Positions 25,694 to 36,906 of a stretch of 64,000 bases of DNA are shown piece by piece; the stretch's first letter is position 1; each line of letters begins with the position of its first letter. This DNA comes from DATAFF01 sp963744915. GTDB lineage: Bacteria; Pseudomonadota; Alphaproteobacteria; Rhizobiales; Aestuariivirgaceae. The notes beneath the pieces are model-generated. The model ran no database searches. It saw only the letters and a list, made by a program, of their open reading frames with translations, and was not told where the DNA came from. The stretch covers positions 40,692-104,691 of the forward strand of contig CAVUUY010000002.1 of the NCBI GenBank assembly GCA_963744915.1. The letters run 5' to 3'. Made by a program: the position numbers and the translations under genes.

Positions 25694-26057
25694 GGGTCAG
25701 AAGCCTTTGCGAGCCTGTGGAGAAGAAAGTGAAAGACGGGCGAAGCGGATTCCGGTCTGCCGACCATGCGGGTCTTATCCAATTCGCCGGGCAATGTGAA
25801 TAAGGCGCGGCCGAATGCGGGGACAAGTGGCAGGCGGCGGCAGGCAGTTCAAAAGGTGGCGGCCAAGGTGTTGATGGAGCAGCGGCCGAAGCTGATAAAA
25901 TCCTTGGAGGTCATGTGGTTGCGGTGGTGCCGATGGTGGTGGCTGGGCGAGACGGTCGATTCGGTGGAGGAAGGGAACAAGGGCGGGACAAGCTGTCGAG
26001 CGTTTCGCCATGCCTGATGCCCACAGCCAAACAACAACATCAAATAAGAATCTATAA
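25694..26057. other. oriC: Candidate chromosomal replication origin (oriC) between RP001 homologue and hemE
   Basis: This 364-bp gap has no credible gene. Its position between the RP001/DUF299 homologue and hemE is the origin locus established in Caulobacter and used in related alphaproteobacteria. Near-consensus DnaA boxes (against TTATCCACA or TGTGGATAA) are TGTGGAGAA at 25716-25724 (one mismatch), TGTGAATAA at 25795-25803 (one mismatch) and TTATCCAAT at 25775-25783 (two mismatches). GANTC methylation sites occur at 25748, 25958 and 26048. The last 50 bp before hemE are AT-rich and could be the unwinding element. Genes point outward on both sides and parS/parAB lie 6-11 kb away. It also must carry divergent promoters. 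No CtrA full site (TTAA-N7-TTAA) was seen. Confidence 0.65.
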
Positions 26058-27131
26058 ATGAATAGGGAAGTTCGGGGATTGCGCCCCGCCGGTGAGCGCA
26101 AAGCGTTGATGGATGTCCTCGAGGGACGCGTTCCCAGGCGTCGCCCGATCTGGCTGATGCGGCAGGCCGGTCGCTATCTGCCGGAGTATCTGGCAACGCG
26201 AAACCGGGCCGGTTCGTTCCTCGATCTATGCTACACGCCGGAGCTTGCGGCCGAGGTAACGCTGCAGCCGCTGCGGCGCTTCGACCTCGATGCGGCGATC
26301 ATCTTTGCCGACATCCTGCTGGTGCCGCATGCGCTGGGCGTCGCGGTGTCATTCGCGGCGGGCGAAGGGCCGGTGCTGGAGATCGTGGCCGGGGCCGAGC
26401 GCGTGGCGGCGCTCAGGCTCGAAGATCTGCAGCGACGATTGGCGCCGGTGTATGAAACGGTTCGCTTGGTGCGGGAAAAGCTGGCCGGCGATGTGGCGCT
26501 GGTCGGCTTTTGCGGGGCGCCATGGACGGTGGCGACCTATCTGATCGAGGGCGGCAGCTCGCGGGAGCGGCTGACGGCGCGGCTGGCGGCGTTTCGCGGC
26601 GAGGCCTGGCTGCAGTCGCTGATCGAGGTGCTGGTGCGGGCGTCGGTCGACTATCTCGCCGGCCAGGTCGAGGCCGGGGTGGATTGCGTGCAGATCTTCG
26701 ACAGCTGGGCCGTCGATCTGCCGGACGGGCTCAGGGAGCGCTATTGCTTCAGGCCGATCAGGCAGATCGTGGAAGGCCTGCGGGCGCGGTGCGGCGCGGT
26801 GCCGGTGATCGGCTTCGCGCGGGGGCTCGGGGCGGCGCATCTGGAATTCGTCGCGGCGACGGGTGTCGATGCCTGCGGCATCGAGCCAGGGGTGCCGCTG
26901 GCATGGGCGGCGAAGGCGCTGACGCCGGTGGCGGCGGTCCAGGGCAACCTCGATCCGGTGGCGCTGATGGCGGGTGCCGCCGGGCTCGAGCGCGACGTGG
27001 AGCGGATAGTCAGCACCCTGCCCCTGGCGCGCCATGTGTTCAATCTCGGTCATGGGATCAGGCCGCAGACCGAGCCGCGGGCGGTCGAGCGGCTGGTCGG
27101 GGCGGTGCGCAGAGCCGATGGCGGCGGCTGA
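26058..27131 (+). CDS. hemE: Uroporphyrinogen decarboxylase
   Basis: This 357-residue enzyme removes four carboxyls from uroporphyrinogen III to make coproporphyrinogen III. The family signature PIWLMRQAGRYLPEYLATR is near residues 30-48, GFCGAPWTVATYLIEGG near 150, and FNLGHGIRPQTEP near the C-terminus. The ATG at 26058 sits in the AT-rich edge of the candidate oriC; an internal ATG at 26109 is an alternative. It overlaps or abuts hemJ. Confidence 0.95.
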   Translation: MNREVRGLRPAGERKALMDVLEGRVPRRRPIWLMRQAGRYLPEYLATRNRAGSFLDLCYTPELAAEVTLQPLRRFDLDAAIIFADILLVPHALGVAVSFAAGEGPVLEIVAGAERVAALRLEDLQRRLAPVYETVRLVREKLAGDVALVGFCGAPWTVATYLIEGGSSRERLTARLAAFRGEAWLQSLIEVLVRASVDYLAGQVEAGVDCVQIFDSWAVDLPDGLRERYCFRPIRQIVEGLRARCGAVPVIGFARGLGAAHLEFVAATGVDACGIEPGVPLAWAAKALTPVAAVQGNLDPVALMAGAAGLERDVERIVSTLPLARHVFNLGHGIRPQTEPRAVERLVGAVRRADGGG

Positions 27132-27564
27132 CATGTATCTGTGGCTGAAGGCTTTTCACCTGTTGGCGGTGATTTCCTGGATGGCCGGGCTGCTCTACCT
27201 GCCGCGGCTCATGGTGTACCATTCCCTGGCGCCGGCAGGGAGCGAGGCGGCGGCGACCTTCAAGGTGATGGAGCGGCGGCTGCTCAACGCGATCATGACG
27301 CCGGCGATGGTGGCTTCGGTCGGGCTCGGCCTGTGGCTCGCGGTCGAGGGCGGATTTCTTGCCGGCGCGGTGCCGGCATGGCTTGGGCTCAAATTCCTGT
27401 TGGTGGGCGGGCTGGTCGGCGTTCATCTGCTGCTCGCCTGGCATGTCCGGCAGTTCGCGCGCGCGGAAAACCGCCATGGGGCGGGATATTTCCGGGTGAT
27501 CAACGAGGTGCCGACGGTGCTGATGATCGCGATCGTGATCGCGGCCGTGGTGAAGCCGGGGTAA
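27118..27564 (+). CDS. hemJ: Protoporphyrinogen IX oxidase HemJ (CopD-like membrane protein)
   Basis: This 148-residue membrane protein has four predicted helices. HemJ replaces HemG/HemY and oxidises protoporphyrinogen IX in the inner membrane. The conserved WLKAFHLLAVISWMAGLLYLP carries the essential His; RLMVYH follows, then LKFLLVGGLVGVHLLLAWH and VINEVPTVLMIAIV. The ATG at 27118 overlaps the end of hemE by 14 bp; a second in-frame ATG at 27133 (MYLWLK) is equally plausible. The hemE-hemJ-rho order is common in Hyphomicrobiales. About 200 bp of untranslated leader separates it from rho. Confidence 0.9.
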   Translation: MAAADMYLWLKAFHLLAVISWMAGLLYLPRLMVYHSLAPAGSEAAATFKVMERRLLNAIMTPAMVASVGLGLWLAVEGGFLAGAVPAWLGLKFLLVGGLVGVHLLLAWHVRQFARAENRHGAGYFRVINEVPTVLMIAIVIAAVVKPG

Positions 27565-27768
27565 GGGCCGGGATGGAGGGGCGAGGATAAGGGGGAGAGG
27601 CTATTTCCAACGCAACCGATTCCTGTTAGAAGACTTGGAGTTGATCCCGCGAGGTGAGCGGGATCCTTCCTACCTCATCGCCGGCCCATCCAAGGGGCGG
27701 GTCGCCACCGTCAAGACAGGTCGTGCCGCTGCGCTCCACGCGCCGGCTCACCATTTCAAAGCACCTCC

Positions 27769-29052
<1,284 letters not shown>

Positions 29053-29067
29053 GCAGCAGCTCTCTCG

Positions 29068-31104
29068 TCAGCCGAGGGTGGCCAGGGCGTCGGCGATGGC
29101 CTGCGGCTCGGTGATCGGCAAGGAGCAGCGGGTTCCCTGACAGAGATAGAGGGTGGGTCGGCCGGCGATCGGTCGCTTGCCGGCTGCGGGGTGGCCGCTG
29201 TCATCTTCGATGCCGTCGCCGGCATAGAGAACGAGCTTGGCCGGGGTGGTGGCCGCGAGGGCGGCGTGCCGCAAAGCCTGGGTGGCGGTGGCGGCGGGAT
29301 CGCCGGCGAGCACGATCTGGTTCAGATGCAGTATATCGTCGCAGGCGTTCAAGAATGACGCATGCTGGTAAGGATTGGGAAAGGCCAGGCCGGAGAAGCT
29401 GTCGAACAGGCGGGCGGCGCGGCGGCCTTGGCTCGGAATGCCGGCGGCGAGGCCGAGCTTGAGAAGAGCGGACATCAGGGTCGCATTGGCATTCGGGGTG
29501 GCGTCGTCATGGGCGTAGCATGGGCGGGCGATGAGGTGGTCGGCCTCATCCGAAGCGAAGCAGAAGCCGCCGCGCTCCTCGCTCCAATGGTGGGCGAAAA
29601 GAGCATCGGCCAGCCGGCTCGCCATTGCGAGATGGGCGGCGTCGGCGGTCGCCTCGTATAGAGCGAGGCTCGAGTCGATCAAATTGGCATAACCGTCGGC
29701 GGTGGCGATGTGACGCCCCTGCCCTGCCCGCCAGGACTGGCGCAGGCGGTTGCCGTCCCACAGCCGTTCGAGCACGCTCGCCTCAGCCCGGATGGCGGCA
29801 TCGATCCAGGGCTGGCGGTCGAGCAGCAGGCCGGCCTCGGCGAGAGCGGCGATGGCCAGGCCATTCCAATCGGCCAGGATCTTGTCGTCGAAGCCCGGCG
29901 GGACGCGGTTGTTGCGGATGGCCAGGAGCCGGCGGCGCAGCGCCGTCAGACGGGCTTCGTCGGCGGGGTCCAGCAGCGCCAGGCTGCCGAGCCGGTTGAG
30001 GATGTTGCGGCCCTCGAAATTGCCCTCGTCGGTGACGCCGTAGATGGCTGCGAAGAAACCGGCGTCCGGGCCAAGCGCGGTGTCGATCTCGTCCTTCGAC
30101 CAAATATAGTAGCGGCCCTCCTCGCCTTCGGAATCGGCATCGTAGCTGGCGGCGAAGGCGCCACCCGCGGTGGTCATGGAATGGAGGAGAAAATCCGCCG
30201 TCTGTTCGATTCGTTGGCGGAACAATCCCGAGTCTTCAGAGATCGTTACGCGGCTGAGCAGACGCAGCAGCTGAGCATTGTCATACAGCATCTTCTCGAA
30301 ATGCGGCACCAGCCAACGGGCATCGACGCTGTAGCGGGCAAAGCCGCCGCCGAGATGGTCGTAAATGCCGCCCTGGCAGAGATGGGTCAGGGTGGTGATG
30401 ACAGCCTGGCGGTAGGGCTGGTTGCCGGTGCGCCGGTAGAGCCGCCAGAGGAATTCGAAGACGGGGGTCTGGGGGAATTTGGGGGCGCCGCGGAAGCCGC
30501 CATGCGTGGTGTCGATGGCCTCGAGGAGAAGCCTGCCCGCCGCGTCGAGCTGCTCCAGGCTCAGGGCGACCGGAGGCTTGGTCGGCGGCTGCCGCTGCAC
30601 CGCCTCCCTGATATGGGCGAGGTTGGCGGCGATCTTGCCGGGCTCGGCTTTCCAGAGGCGCGCGATCTCGGTGAGGATTTGGCGGAAGCTCGGCCGGCCG
30701 AAGCGCGGCGTATCGGGGAAATAGGTGCCGCCCCAGAACGGCGTGCCATCGGCGTCGAGGAACATGGTGAGCGGCCAGCCGCCCTGCTCGCCGAAGGCAT
30801 GGAGCGCGTCCATATAGAGCCGGTCGACATCGGGCCGCTCCTCGCGGTCGACCTTGACGCTGATGAAGTCGGCGTTCAAAAGCTTGGCGGTTTCCGCGTC
30901 CTCGAAGCTCTCATGGGCCATGACGTGGCACCAGTGGCAGGCAGCATAGCCGATGGAGAGCAGGATCGGCTTGTTCTCGGCGCGGGCGCGGTCGAACGCT
31001 GCCTGGCCCCAGGGCAGCCAATGGACCGGATTGAGGCGATGCTGGAGAAGATAGGGGCTCGCTTCCCGGTCAAGCTCGTTGCGGCGGGATCCGTCGTCCA
31101 TCAT
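29068..31104 (-). CDS. Thioredoxin-domain / DUF255 protein (YyaL, SSP411-like)
   Basis: This 678-residue protein begins with the DUF255 thioredoxin-like domain: ASPYLLQHRLNPVHWLPWG, ILLSIGYAACHWCHVMAHESF with C56 and C59 (CxxC), and VDREERPDVDRLYMDAL. The rest is an alpha/alpha six-barrel (glycosidase-like fold), with GGGFARYSVDARWLVPHFEKMLYDNAQL and DADSEGEEGRYYIWS. The family is conserved from bacteria to the mammalian spermatogenesis protein SPATA20, but its reaction is unknown. It converges with rho over 15 bp and is divergent from mnmE. Confidence 0.88.
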   Translation of the reverse strand: MMDDGSRRNELDREASPYLLQHRLNPVHWLPWGQAAFDRARAENKPILLSIGYAACHWCHVMAHESFEDAETAKLLNADFISVKVDREERPDVDRLYMDALHAFGEQGGWPLTMFLDADGTPFWGGTYFPDTPRFGRPSFRQILTEIARLWKAEPGKIAANLAHIREAVQRQPPTKPPVALSLEQLDAAGRLLLEAIDTTHGGFRGAPKFPQTPVFEFLWRLYRRTGNQPYRQAVITTLTHLCQGGIYDHLGGGFARYSVDARWLVPHFEKMLYDNAQLLRLLSRVTISEDSGLFRQRIEQTADFLLHSMTTAGGAFAASYDADSEGEEGRYYIWSKDEIDTALGPDAGFFAAIYGVTDEGNFEGRNILNRLGSLALLDPADEARLTALRRRLLAIRNNRVPPGFDDKILADWNGLAIAALAEAGLLLDRQPWIDAAIRAEASVLERLWDGNRLRQSWRAGQGRHIATADGYANLIDSSLALYEATADAAHLAMASRLADALFAHHWSEERGGFCFASDEADHLIARPCYAHDDATPNANATLMSALLKLGLAAGIPSQGRRAARLFDSFSGLAFPNPYQHASFLNACDDILHLNQIVLAGDPAATATQALRHAALAATTPAKLVLYAGDGIEDDSGHPAAGKRPIAGRPTLYLCQGTRCSLPITEPQAIADALATLG

Positions 31105-31124
31105 AGGTTCGATTCGCAGCCCTC

Positions 31125-32450
31125 ATGACCTCGACCGACACAATATATGCATTGTCGACCGGAATCGGCAGGGCCGGGGTGGCGGTGTTTCGAACCAGCG
31201 GTCCGCAGGCCCGCGACGGGGTCGCGGTCCTCGCCGCTTCGGTGCCGCCGCCGCGGCAGGCCAGCCTCCGGCGCATCCGCGATCCGGCGAGCGGCGAGAT
31301 CATCGACGAGGGGCTGGTGCTGTGGTTTCCCGGGCCGGGGAGCTTTACCGGCGAGGACATGGCGGAATTCCATCTGCATGGCAGCCGGGCGGTGGCGGAC
31401 GGGATGGTCGGGGTGCTGGGGCGCCTGCCCGGCCATAGGCTGGCCGAACCCGGCGAGTTCACCCGGCGGGCGCTGGCCAATGGGCGGACCGACCTGGTGG
31501 CGGTGGAAGGTCTGAGCGACCTGTTGATGGCGACCAGCGCGGCGCAGCGGCGGCAGGCCTTGTTTCACATGGAAGGCGATGCCAGCCGGGTGTTTGCCGG
31601 CTGGCGCGGCGATCTGGTCGGCTGCCTGGCGCGGGTCGAGGCGGCGATCGATTTTGCCGAGGAGGATCAGGTCGGCGCCCTGGGGCTGGCCGGAGTCGCC
31701 GAGGCGCTTGACCGGCTGGCGGGGTCGCTGGCGGGTGCGCTCGCGGCAGCGGCGGCGGGCGAGAGCTTGCGCGAGGGGTTCCGGGTGGTGATCGCCGGAC
31801 CACCCAATGTGGGAAAGTCGTCGCTCATCAACCGCCTGGCGGGGCGCGAAGCAGCGATCGTGACGGACATTCCCGGGACGACGCGCGATCCGATCGATGT
31901 GGCACTGGAGCTCGACGGGCTGGCTTTGGTGGTGACGGATACGGCCGGGCTGCGGCCCGGCACCGCCGATCCGATCGAGCGCATCGGCATGGACCGAACG
32001 CTGGCACGGTCGCGGGCGGCCGACCTGGTGATCTGGCTGCAGGCGCATGATGTCGATGAGCGTGGCGATCCGCCGATCGATTCGGAGCCGTTATGGGTGT
32101 GGAACAAGGTCGATGTCAGGCCGCTGCCGCATTCGGCGCCGCCGGGCGCGATCGCGATCTCGGCAGCGACGGGCGAGGGGGTCGACCGGCTGCTCGGCCG
32201 GGTGCGCGGGCGCCTGGCGGGACGGATCGGCGAGGAGCCGGCGCTGATCACGCGGGAACGGCATCGCAGTGCCGTGTCGCGCTGCCAGGCCGAAATCGGC
32301 GAAGCGGCCCGGCTGCTGGGCACGGGCCGGCTCGAGCTGGTGGCCGAGCATTTGCGCGGTGCCGCCCGGGCCATGGAGCGGCTGTTGGGGCGGGTCGACA
32401 GCGAGGATGTGCTGGACGTGGTGTTCCGGGAGTTCTGCATCGGCAAATGA
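31125..32450 (+). CDS. mnmE: tRNA-5-carboxymethylaminomethyl-2-thiouridine GTPase MnmE
   Basis: With MnmG this 441-residue GTPase installs cmnm5 groups at U34 of several tRNAs. The N-terminal folate-binding domain starts with DTIYALSTGIGRAGVAVFRTSG and LAEPGEFTRRALANGRTDL. The G domain has GPPNVGKS at residues 225-232, DIPGTTRDPID, DTAGLR and NKVD. The C-terminal FCIGK tail contains the conserved cysteine. It is followed by parS and mnmG, the usual origin-proximal order. Confidence 0.96.
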   Translation: MTSTDTIYALSTGIGRAGVAVFRTSGPQARDGVAVLAASVPPPRQASLRRIRDPASGEIIDEGLVLWFPGPGSFTGEDMAEFHLHGSRAVADGMVGVLGRLPGHRLAEPGEFTRRALANGRTDLVAVEGLSDLLMATSAAQRRQALFHMEGDASRVFAGWRGDLVGCLARVEAAIDFAEEDQVGALGLAGVAEALDRLAGSLAGALAAAAAGESLREGFRVVIAGPPNVGKSSLINRLAGREAAIVTDIPGTTRDPIDVALELDGLALVVTDTAGLRPGTADPIERIGMDRTLARSRAADLVIWLQAHDVDERGDPPIDSEPLWVWNKVDVRPLPHSAPPGAIAISAATGEGVDRLLGRVRGRLAGRIGEEPALITRERHRSAVSRCQAEIGEAARLLGTGRLELVAEHLRGAARAMERLLGRVDSEDVLDVVFREFCIGK

Positions 32451-32468
32451 GCCGGGCAATTCCGCGAG

Positions 32469-32484
32469 TGTTTCACGTGAAACA
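32469..32484. promoter_or_regulatory. parS: parS centromere-like site (perfect consensus)
   Basis: TGTTTCACGTGAAACA is the canonical 16-bp palindromic parS bound by chromosomal ParB, with no mismatch. It lies in the 99-bp gap between mnmE and mnmG, about 6.4 kb from the candidate oriC and 2.6 kb upstream of parA, as expected for a chromosomal parABS system. ParB would load here and spread to flanking DNA. Confidence 0.93.
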
Positions 32485-32549
32485 CTGGCGTTGAATCTTC
32501 TTCATCGCGGCTCTATCGGTGGGCGTCAAGCACCGGGATTGGGCTTTCC

Positions 32550-34427
32550 ATGAGATTCGATGTCATCGTCATCGGGGGCGGGCATGCGGGCTGCGAGGCG
32601 GCCTGCGCGGCGGCGCGTTTCGGCGCCGCAACGGCCCTGGTGACGCATCGCTTTCAGACCATTGGCGAGATGTCGTGCAATCCGGCCATTGGCGGCCTGG
32701 GCAAGGGTCATTTGGTGCGCGAGATCGATGCGCTGGACGGCATCATGGGCCGGGCGGCGGACCGCGCGGGAATCCAGTTCAGGCTGCTCAACCGTTCCAA
32801 GGGGCCGGCCGTGCAGGGGCCACGGGCGCAGACCGACCGCGCGCTCTACCGCCAGGCGGTGCAGGCGCTGGTGCAGGACACGGCAGGCCTCACCATCGTC
32901 GAAGCGGCGGTGGCCGGGCTCGTCCTGCGGGGCGGGCGTGTTTGCGGCGTTACAACCCAGGATGGGCGGACACTGGCGGCGGGGCAGGTGGTGTTGACCA
33001 CCGGCACATTCCTCAACGGCGTGATCCATGTCGGTACGGCAACGACGCCGGGCGGCCGTGTCGGGGAGCCGGCGGCACAGGGGTTGAGCGGGGCGCTGGC
33101 CGGGGCGGGGCTGGCGATGGGGCGGCTCAAGACCGGAACGCCGCCGCGGCTCGATGGCGCCAGCATCGATTGGGGGGCGCTGGAGGTGCAACCGGGCGAT
33201 GATCCGCCGGAACCCTTCTCGTTCCTGACCGAGACGATCACGACGTCGCAAGTGGCGTGCCACATCACCCGGACCAACGCGGCGACGCACCGGATCATTC
33301 GCGACAATCTGCATTGCTCGGCCATCTATTCCGGCCAGATCCAGGGCATCGGTCCGCGCTATTGCCCGTCGATCGAGGACAAGGTGGTGCGGTTCGCCGA
33401 GCGGCTGTCGCACCAGATCTTCCTCGAGCCGGAGGGGCTGGACGATCCGACGGTCTACCCCAACGGCATTTCGACCTCGCTGCCGGCGGCGGTGCAGCTG
33501 CAATTCCTGCACAGCATCGCCGGGCTCGAGCGGGTGCGGATGCTGCGCCCCGGCTATGCCATCGAATATGACCATGTCGATCCGCGGGAGCTTGCCGCGT
33601 CGCTGGAAACGCGGCGGATTCCCGGGCTTTTTCTCGCCGGGCAGATCAATGGGACGACGGGCTATGAGGAGGCGGCGGCACAGGGCCTGGTGGCGGGCGC
33701 CAATGCGGCGCGGGCGGCAGCCGGATCGCCGCCGCTGATCATCGATCGCTCGCAGGCCTATATCGGGGTCATGATCGACGATCTGATCAGCAACGGGGTC
33801 AGCGAGCCCTATCGGATGTTCACGTCACGGGCCGAGTACCGGCTGCTGCTGCGCGCCGACAATGCCGATCAGCGGTTGACGGCGGTCGGCATAGCGGCCG
33901 GCCTGGTCGGCGGCGAACGGGCGCGGCGCCACGCGATCCGGGTCGAGCAGCTGGCGGCGGCGCGGCAGATGCTCGAGGCGCTGTCGCTGACGCCCAACGA
34001 AGCGGCACGGTGCGGCCTCCATCTGAAGCTCGACGGGCAGCGCCGGACGGGATTCATGCTGCTGGCGACCGGCTCGGTCGGCTTCGACCGGCTGGTCGAG
34101 ATCTGGCCGGAGCTCCAGGCCGTGCCGGTGTTTGCGCGGTCGCGGCTCGAAGCCGATGCGCTCTATTCCGGGTATGTGCCGCGGCAGGAGGCGGAAATCG
34201 CGGCTTTCCGGCGGGACCAGGCGCTGACCATTCCGGCCGATTTCGACTATATGGCGGTGAGCGGCCTGTCGATCGAGGCGCGGCAGAAGCTGACGCGGCT
34301 CAGGCCGGCGACGCTCGGGCATGCGGCACGGATCGACGGGGTGACGCCGGCGGCGCTGGGCCTGATCCTCGCCTGGTTGCGAAGGGCGCCGAGCGAGAAG
34401 CCACGCGATGCCGCCGCCGTCGCTTGA
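32550..34427 (+). CDS. mnmG: tRNA uridine-5-carboxymethylaminomethyl modification enzyme MnmG (GidA)
   Basis: This 625-residue FAD protein is the partner of MnmE. The dinucleotide-binding site is DVIVIGGGHAGCEAA at residues 4-18, with the GidA signatures IGEMSCNPAIGGLGKGHLVREIDALDG, GPAVQGPRAQTDR and, in the middle, GRYCPSIEDK-type sequence GPRYCPSIEDKVVRF. GTTGYEEAAAQGLVAGANAA is the second GidA signature. It overlaps rsmG by 20 bp. Confidence 0.96.
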   Translation: MRFDVIVIGGGHAGCEAACAAARFGAATALVTHRFQTIGEMSCNPAIGGLGKGHLVREIDALDGIMGRAADRAGIQFRLLNRSKGPAVQGPRAQTDRALYRQAVQALVQDTAGLTIVEAAVAGLVLRGGRVCGVTTQDGRTLAAGQVVLTTGTFLNGVIHVGTATTPGGRVGEPAAQGLSGALAGAGLAMGRLKTGTPPRLDGASIDWGALEVQPGDDPPEPFSFLTETITTSQVACHITRTNAATHRIIRDNLHCSAIYSGQIQGIGPRYCPSIEDKVVRFAERLSHQIFLEPEGLDDPTVYPNGISTSLPAAVQLQFLHSIAGLERVRMLRPGYAIEYDHVDPRELAASLETRRIPGLFLAGQINGTTGYEEAAAQGLVAGANAARAAAGSPPLIIDRSQAYIGVMIDDLISNGVSEPYRMFTSRAEYRLLLRADNADQRLTAVGIAAGLVGGERARRHAIRVEQLAAARQMLEALSLTPNEAARCGLHLKLDGQRRTGFMLLATGSVGFDRLVEIWPELQAVPVFARSRLEADALYSGYVPRQEAEIAAFRRDQALTIPADFDYMAVSGLSIEARQKLTRLRPATLGHAARIDGVTPAALGLILAWLRRAPSEKPRDAAAVA

Positions 34428-35067
34428 TTCGGTCCCGGAACGAATTGCCGAGCGATTCGATGTTTCACGTGAATCACTGGCGCGGTTGAAGGTCTATGTC
34501 GCGTTGCTGATGAAATGGCAGGGCCGGATCAATCTGATCGGCCCGGCCGGAGCCGAAACGATCTGGACCCGGCATGTCGCCGACAGCCTGCAGCTGCTGC
34601 CGCTGATCGGTCCGCGGGCCGGGCGTGTCGTCGATCTCGGCAGCGGGGCAGGCTTTCCGGGCCTGGTGCTGGCGATCATGCTCGGCGGGCAGGCGGGCAA
34701 TGACGTGCATTTGATCGAGAGCAACGGAAAAAAGGTCGCGTTCCTGCGGCAGGCCGCGCGAATCACCGATAGTTCCGCTAGGATTCACCATGGCCGAATC
34801 GAGCAGATGGAGCCGGCGGTGCTGGGCGGGGCAGCCGACATCATCACCGCCAGGGCGGTCGCGGGACTGAGCCAGCTGGTGGGATTGGCGGCGCCATTGG
34901 CGGATCGGAACACGCGGGCGTTGTTTCACAAGGGCCAAGATGTGGACAGGGAATTGACCGAAACCACAAAATCTTGGAGAATCTCGGCGGTGAAGCACCC
35001 GGATCGCATCGATCCGAGCGGGTGCATCGTGGAAATCAGGGGGTTCGAGGGTGCAAAGCGCAACTGA
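34408..35067 (+). CDS. rsmG: 16S rRNA (guanine527-N7)-methyltransferase RsmG (GidB)
   Basis: This 219-residue SAM-dependent enzyme methylates G527 of 16S rRNA. Motif I is RVVDLGSGAGFPGLVLAI, preceded by NLIGPAGAETIWTRHVADSLQL. HLIESNGKKVAFLRQAAR and ITARAVAGLSQL follow. It starts 20 bp before the mnmG stop and overlaps parA by 17 bp. Unusually, a near-perfect parS is embedded in codons 18-23. Confidence 0.94.
   Translation: MPPPSLDSVPERIAERFDVSRESLARLKVYVALLMKWQGRINLIGPAGAETIWTRHVADSLQLLPLIGPRAGRVVDLGSGAGFPGLVLAIMLGGQAGNDVHLIESNGKKVAFLRQAARITDSSARIHHGRIEQMEPAVLGGAADIITARAVAGLSQLVGLAAPLADRNTRALFHKGQDVDRELTETTKSWRISAVKHPDRIDPSGCIVEIRGFEGAKRN
34461..34476. promoter_or_regulatory. parS: Second parS-like site, inside rsmG
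   Basis: TGTTTCACGTGAATCA matches the parS consensus at 15 of 16 positions; only base 14 differs (T for A). It lies within the coding sequence of rsmG, 575 bp upstream of parA and 2.0 kb from the perfect site. The central TTTCACGTGAA core is intact, so ParB binding is plausible. Confidence 0.75.
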
Positions 35068-35869
35068 CCGCAACCGCTCACGGCCACGGGTACTTGCCAT
35101 CGCCAATCAGAAGGGTGGTGTCGGGAAGACCACCACGGCGATCAATCTCGGCACGGCGCTGGCGGCGGTCGGCGAGGAGGTGCTGATCGTCGATCTCGAT
35201 CCGCAGGGCAATGCCTCGACCGGGCTCGGCGTGTCGCGCCAGGGCATGCGGCGGTCGACCTATCACGTGCTGATCGGCGAAACCGACCTCAAATCGATCA
35301 TCGTCGAATCGGGCATACCGCGGCTCCATTGCGCCCCATCGACGATGGATCTGCTGGGGGCCGAGCTCGAGCTTGCCGATTTCGAGCGCAAGACCCACCG
35401 GCTGCATGATGCGATCGGGCGGCTCGGAACGCTCGGCCACGGGTATAGCTACATGCTGCTCGACTGCCCGCCGTCGCTCAACCTCCTGACCATCAATGCG
35501 CTGTCGGCGGCGGATGCGGTGCTGGTGCCGCTGCAATGCGAGTTCTTTGCGCTCGAGGGCCTGAGCCAGCTTCTCAAGACGGTGGAGCGGGTGCGGGCCA
35601 ACCTCAATTCGCGCCTGGAGATTCAGGGCGTGGTGCTGACCATGTTCGACCGGCGGAACTCGCTGTCGGAGCAGGTGGCGCAGGATGTCCGCAGCGTGCT
35701 CGGCGAGAAGGTGTATGACACGGTCATACCGCGGAATGTCCGGATTTCCGAGGCGCCGTCGCATGGCAAGCCGGTGCTGCTCTATGATGCCGACTGCATG
35801 GGGAGCCAGGCCTATATCAAGCTGGCTTCCGAGGTGATCCGCCGCGAACGCGATCTGAGAGCGGCGTGA
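35051..35869 (+). CDS. parA: Chromosome-partitioning ATPase ParA
   Basis: The 272-residue protein starts with GTG at 35051, 17 bp inside rsmG. It is a deviant Walker A ATPase: ANQKGGVGKTTTAINLGTAL (residues 18-37), VDLDPQGNASTGLG (Walker A'), and YSYMLLDCPPSLNLLTINAL (Walker B). It drives segregation of ParB-parS complexes over the nucleoid. RNVRISEAPSHGKP near the C-terminus is typical of chromosomal ParA. parB follows after 40 bp. Confidence 0.96.
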   Translation: MQSATDRNRSRPRVLAIANQKGGVGKTTTAINLGTALAAVGEEVLIVDLDPQGNASTGLGVSRQGMRRSTYHVLIGETDLKSIIVESGIPRLHCAPSTMDLLGAELELADFERKTHRLHDAIGRLGTLGHGYSYMLLDCPPSLNLLTINALSAADAVLVPLQCEFFALEGLSQLLKTVERVRANLNSRLEIQGVVLTMFDRRNSLSEQVAQDVRSVLGEKVYDTVIPRNVRISEAPSHGKPVLLYDADCMGSQAYIKLASEVIRRERDLRAA

Positions 35870-35909
35870 ACGGCGGTCGTTTCGCTGGCAGAACGAAAGA
35901 GCGAGGCCC

Positions 35910-36906
<997 letters not shown>

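Noticed and set aside
25849..26196. Minus-strand frame inside the candidate oriC
   Set aside because: Composition and overlap with the start of hemE argue against a gene; no ribosome-binding site or similarity.
34918..34935. Further parS-like sequence (TGTTTCACAAGG) in rsmG
   Set aside because: Only the left half-site matches; the right half is unrelated.
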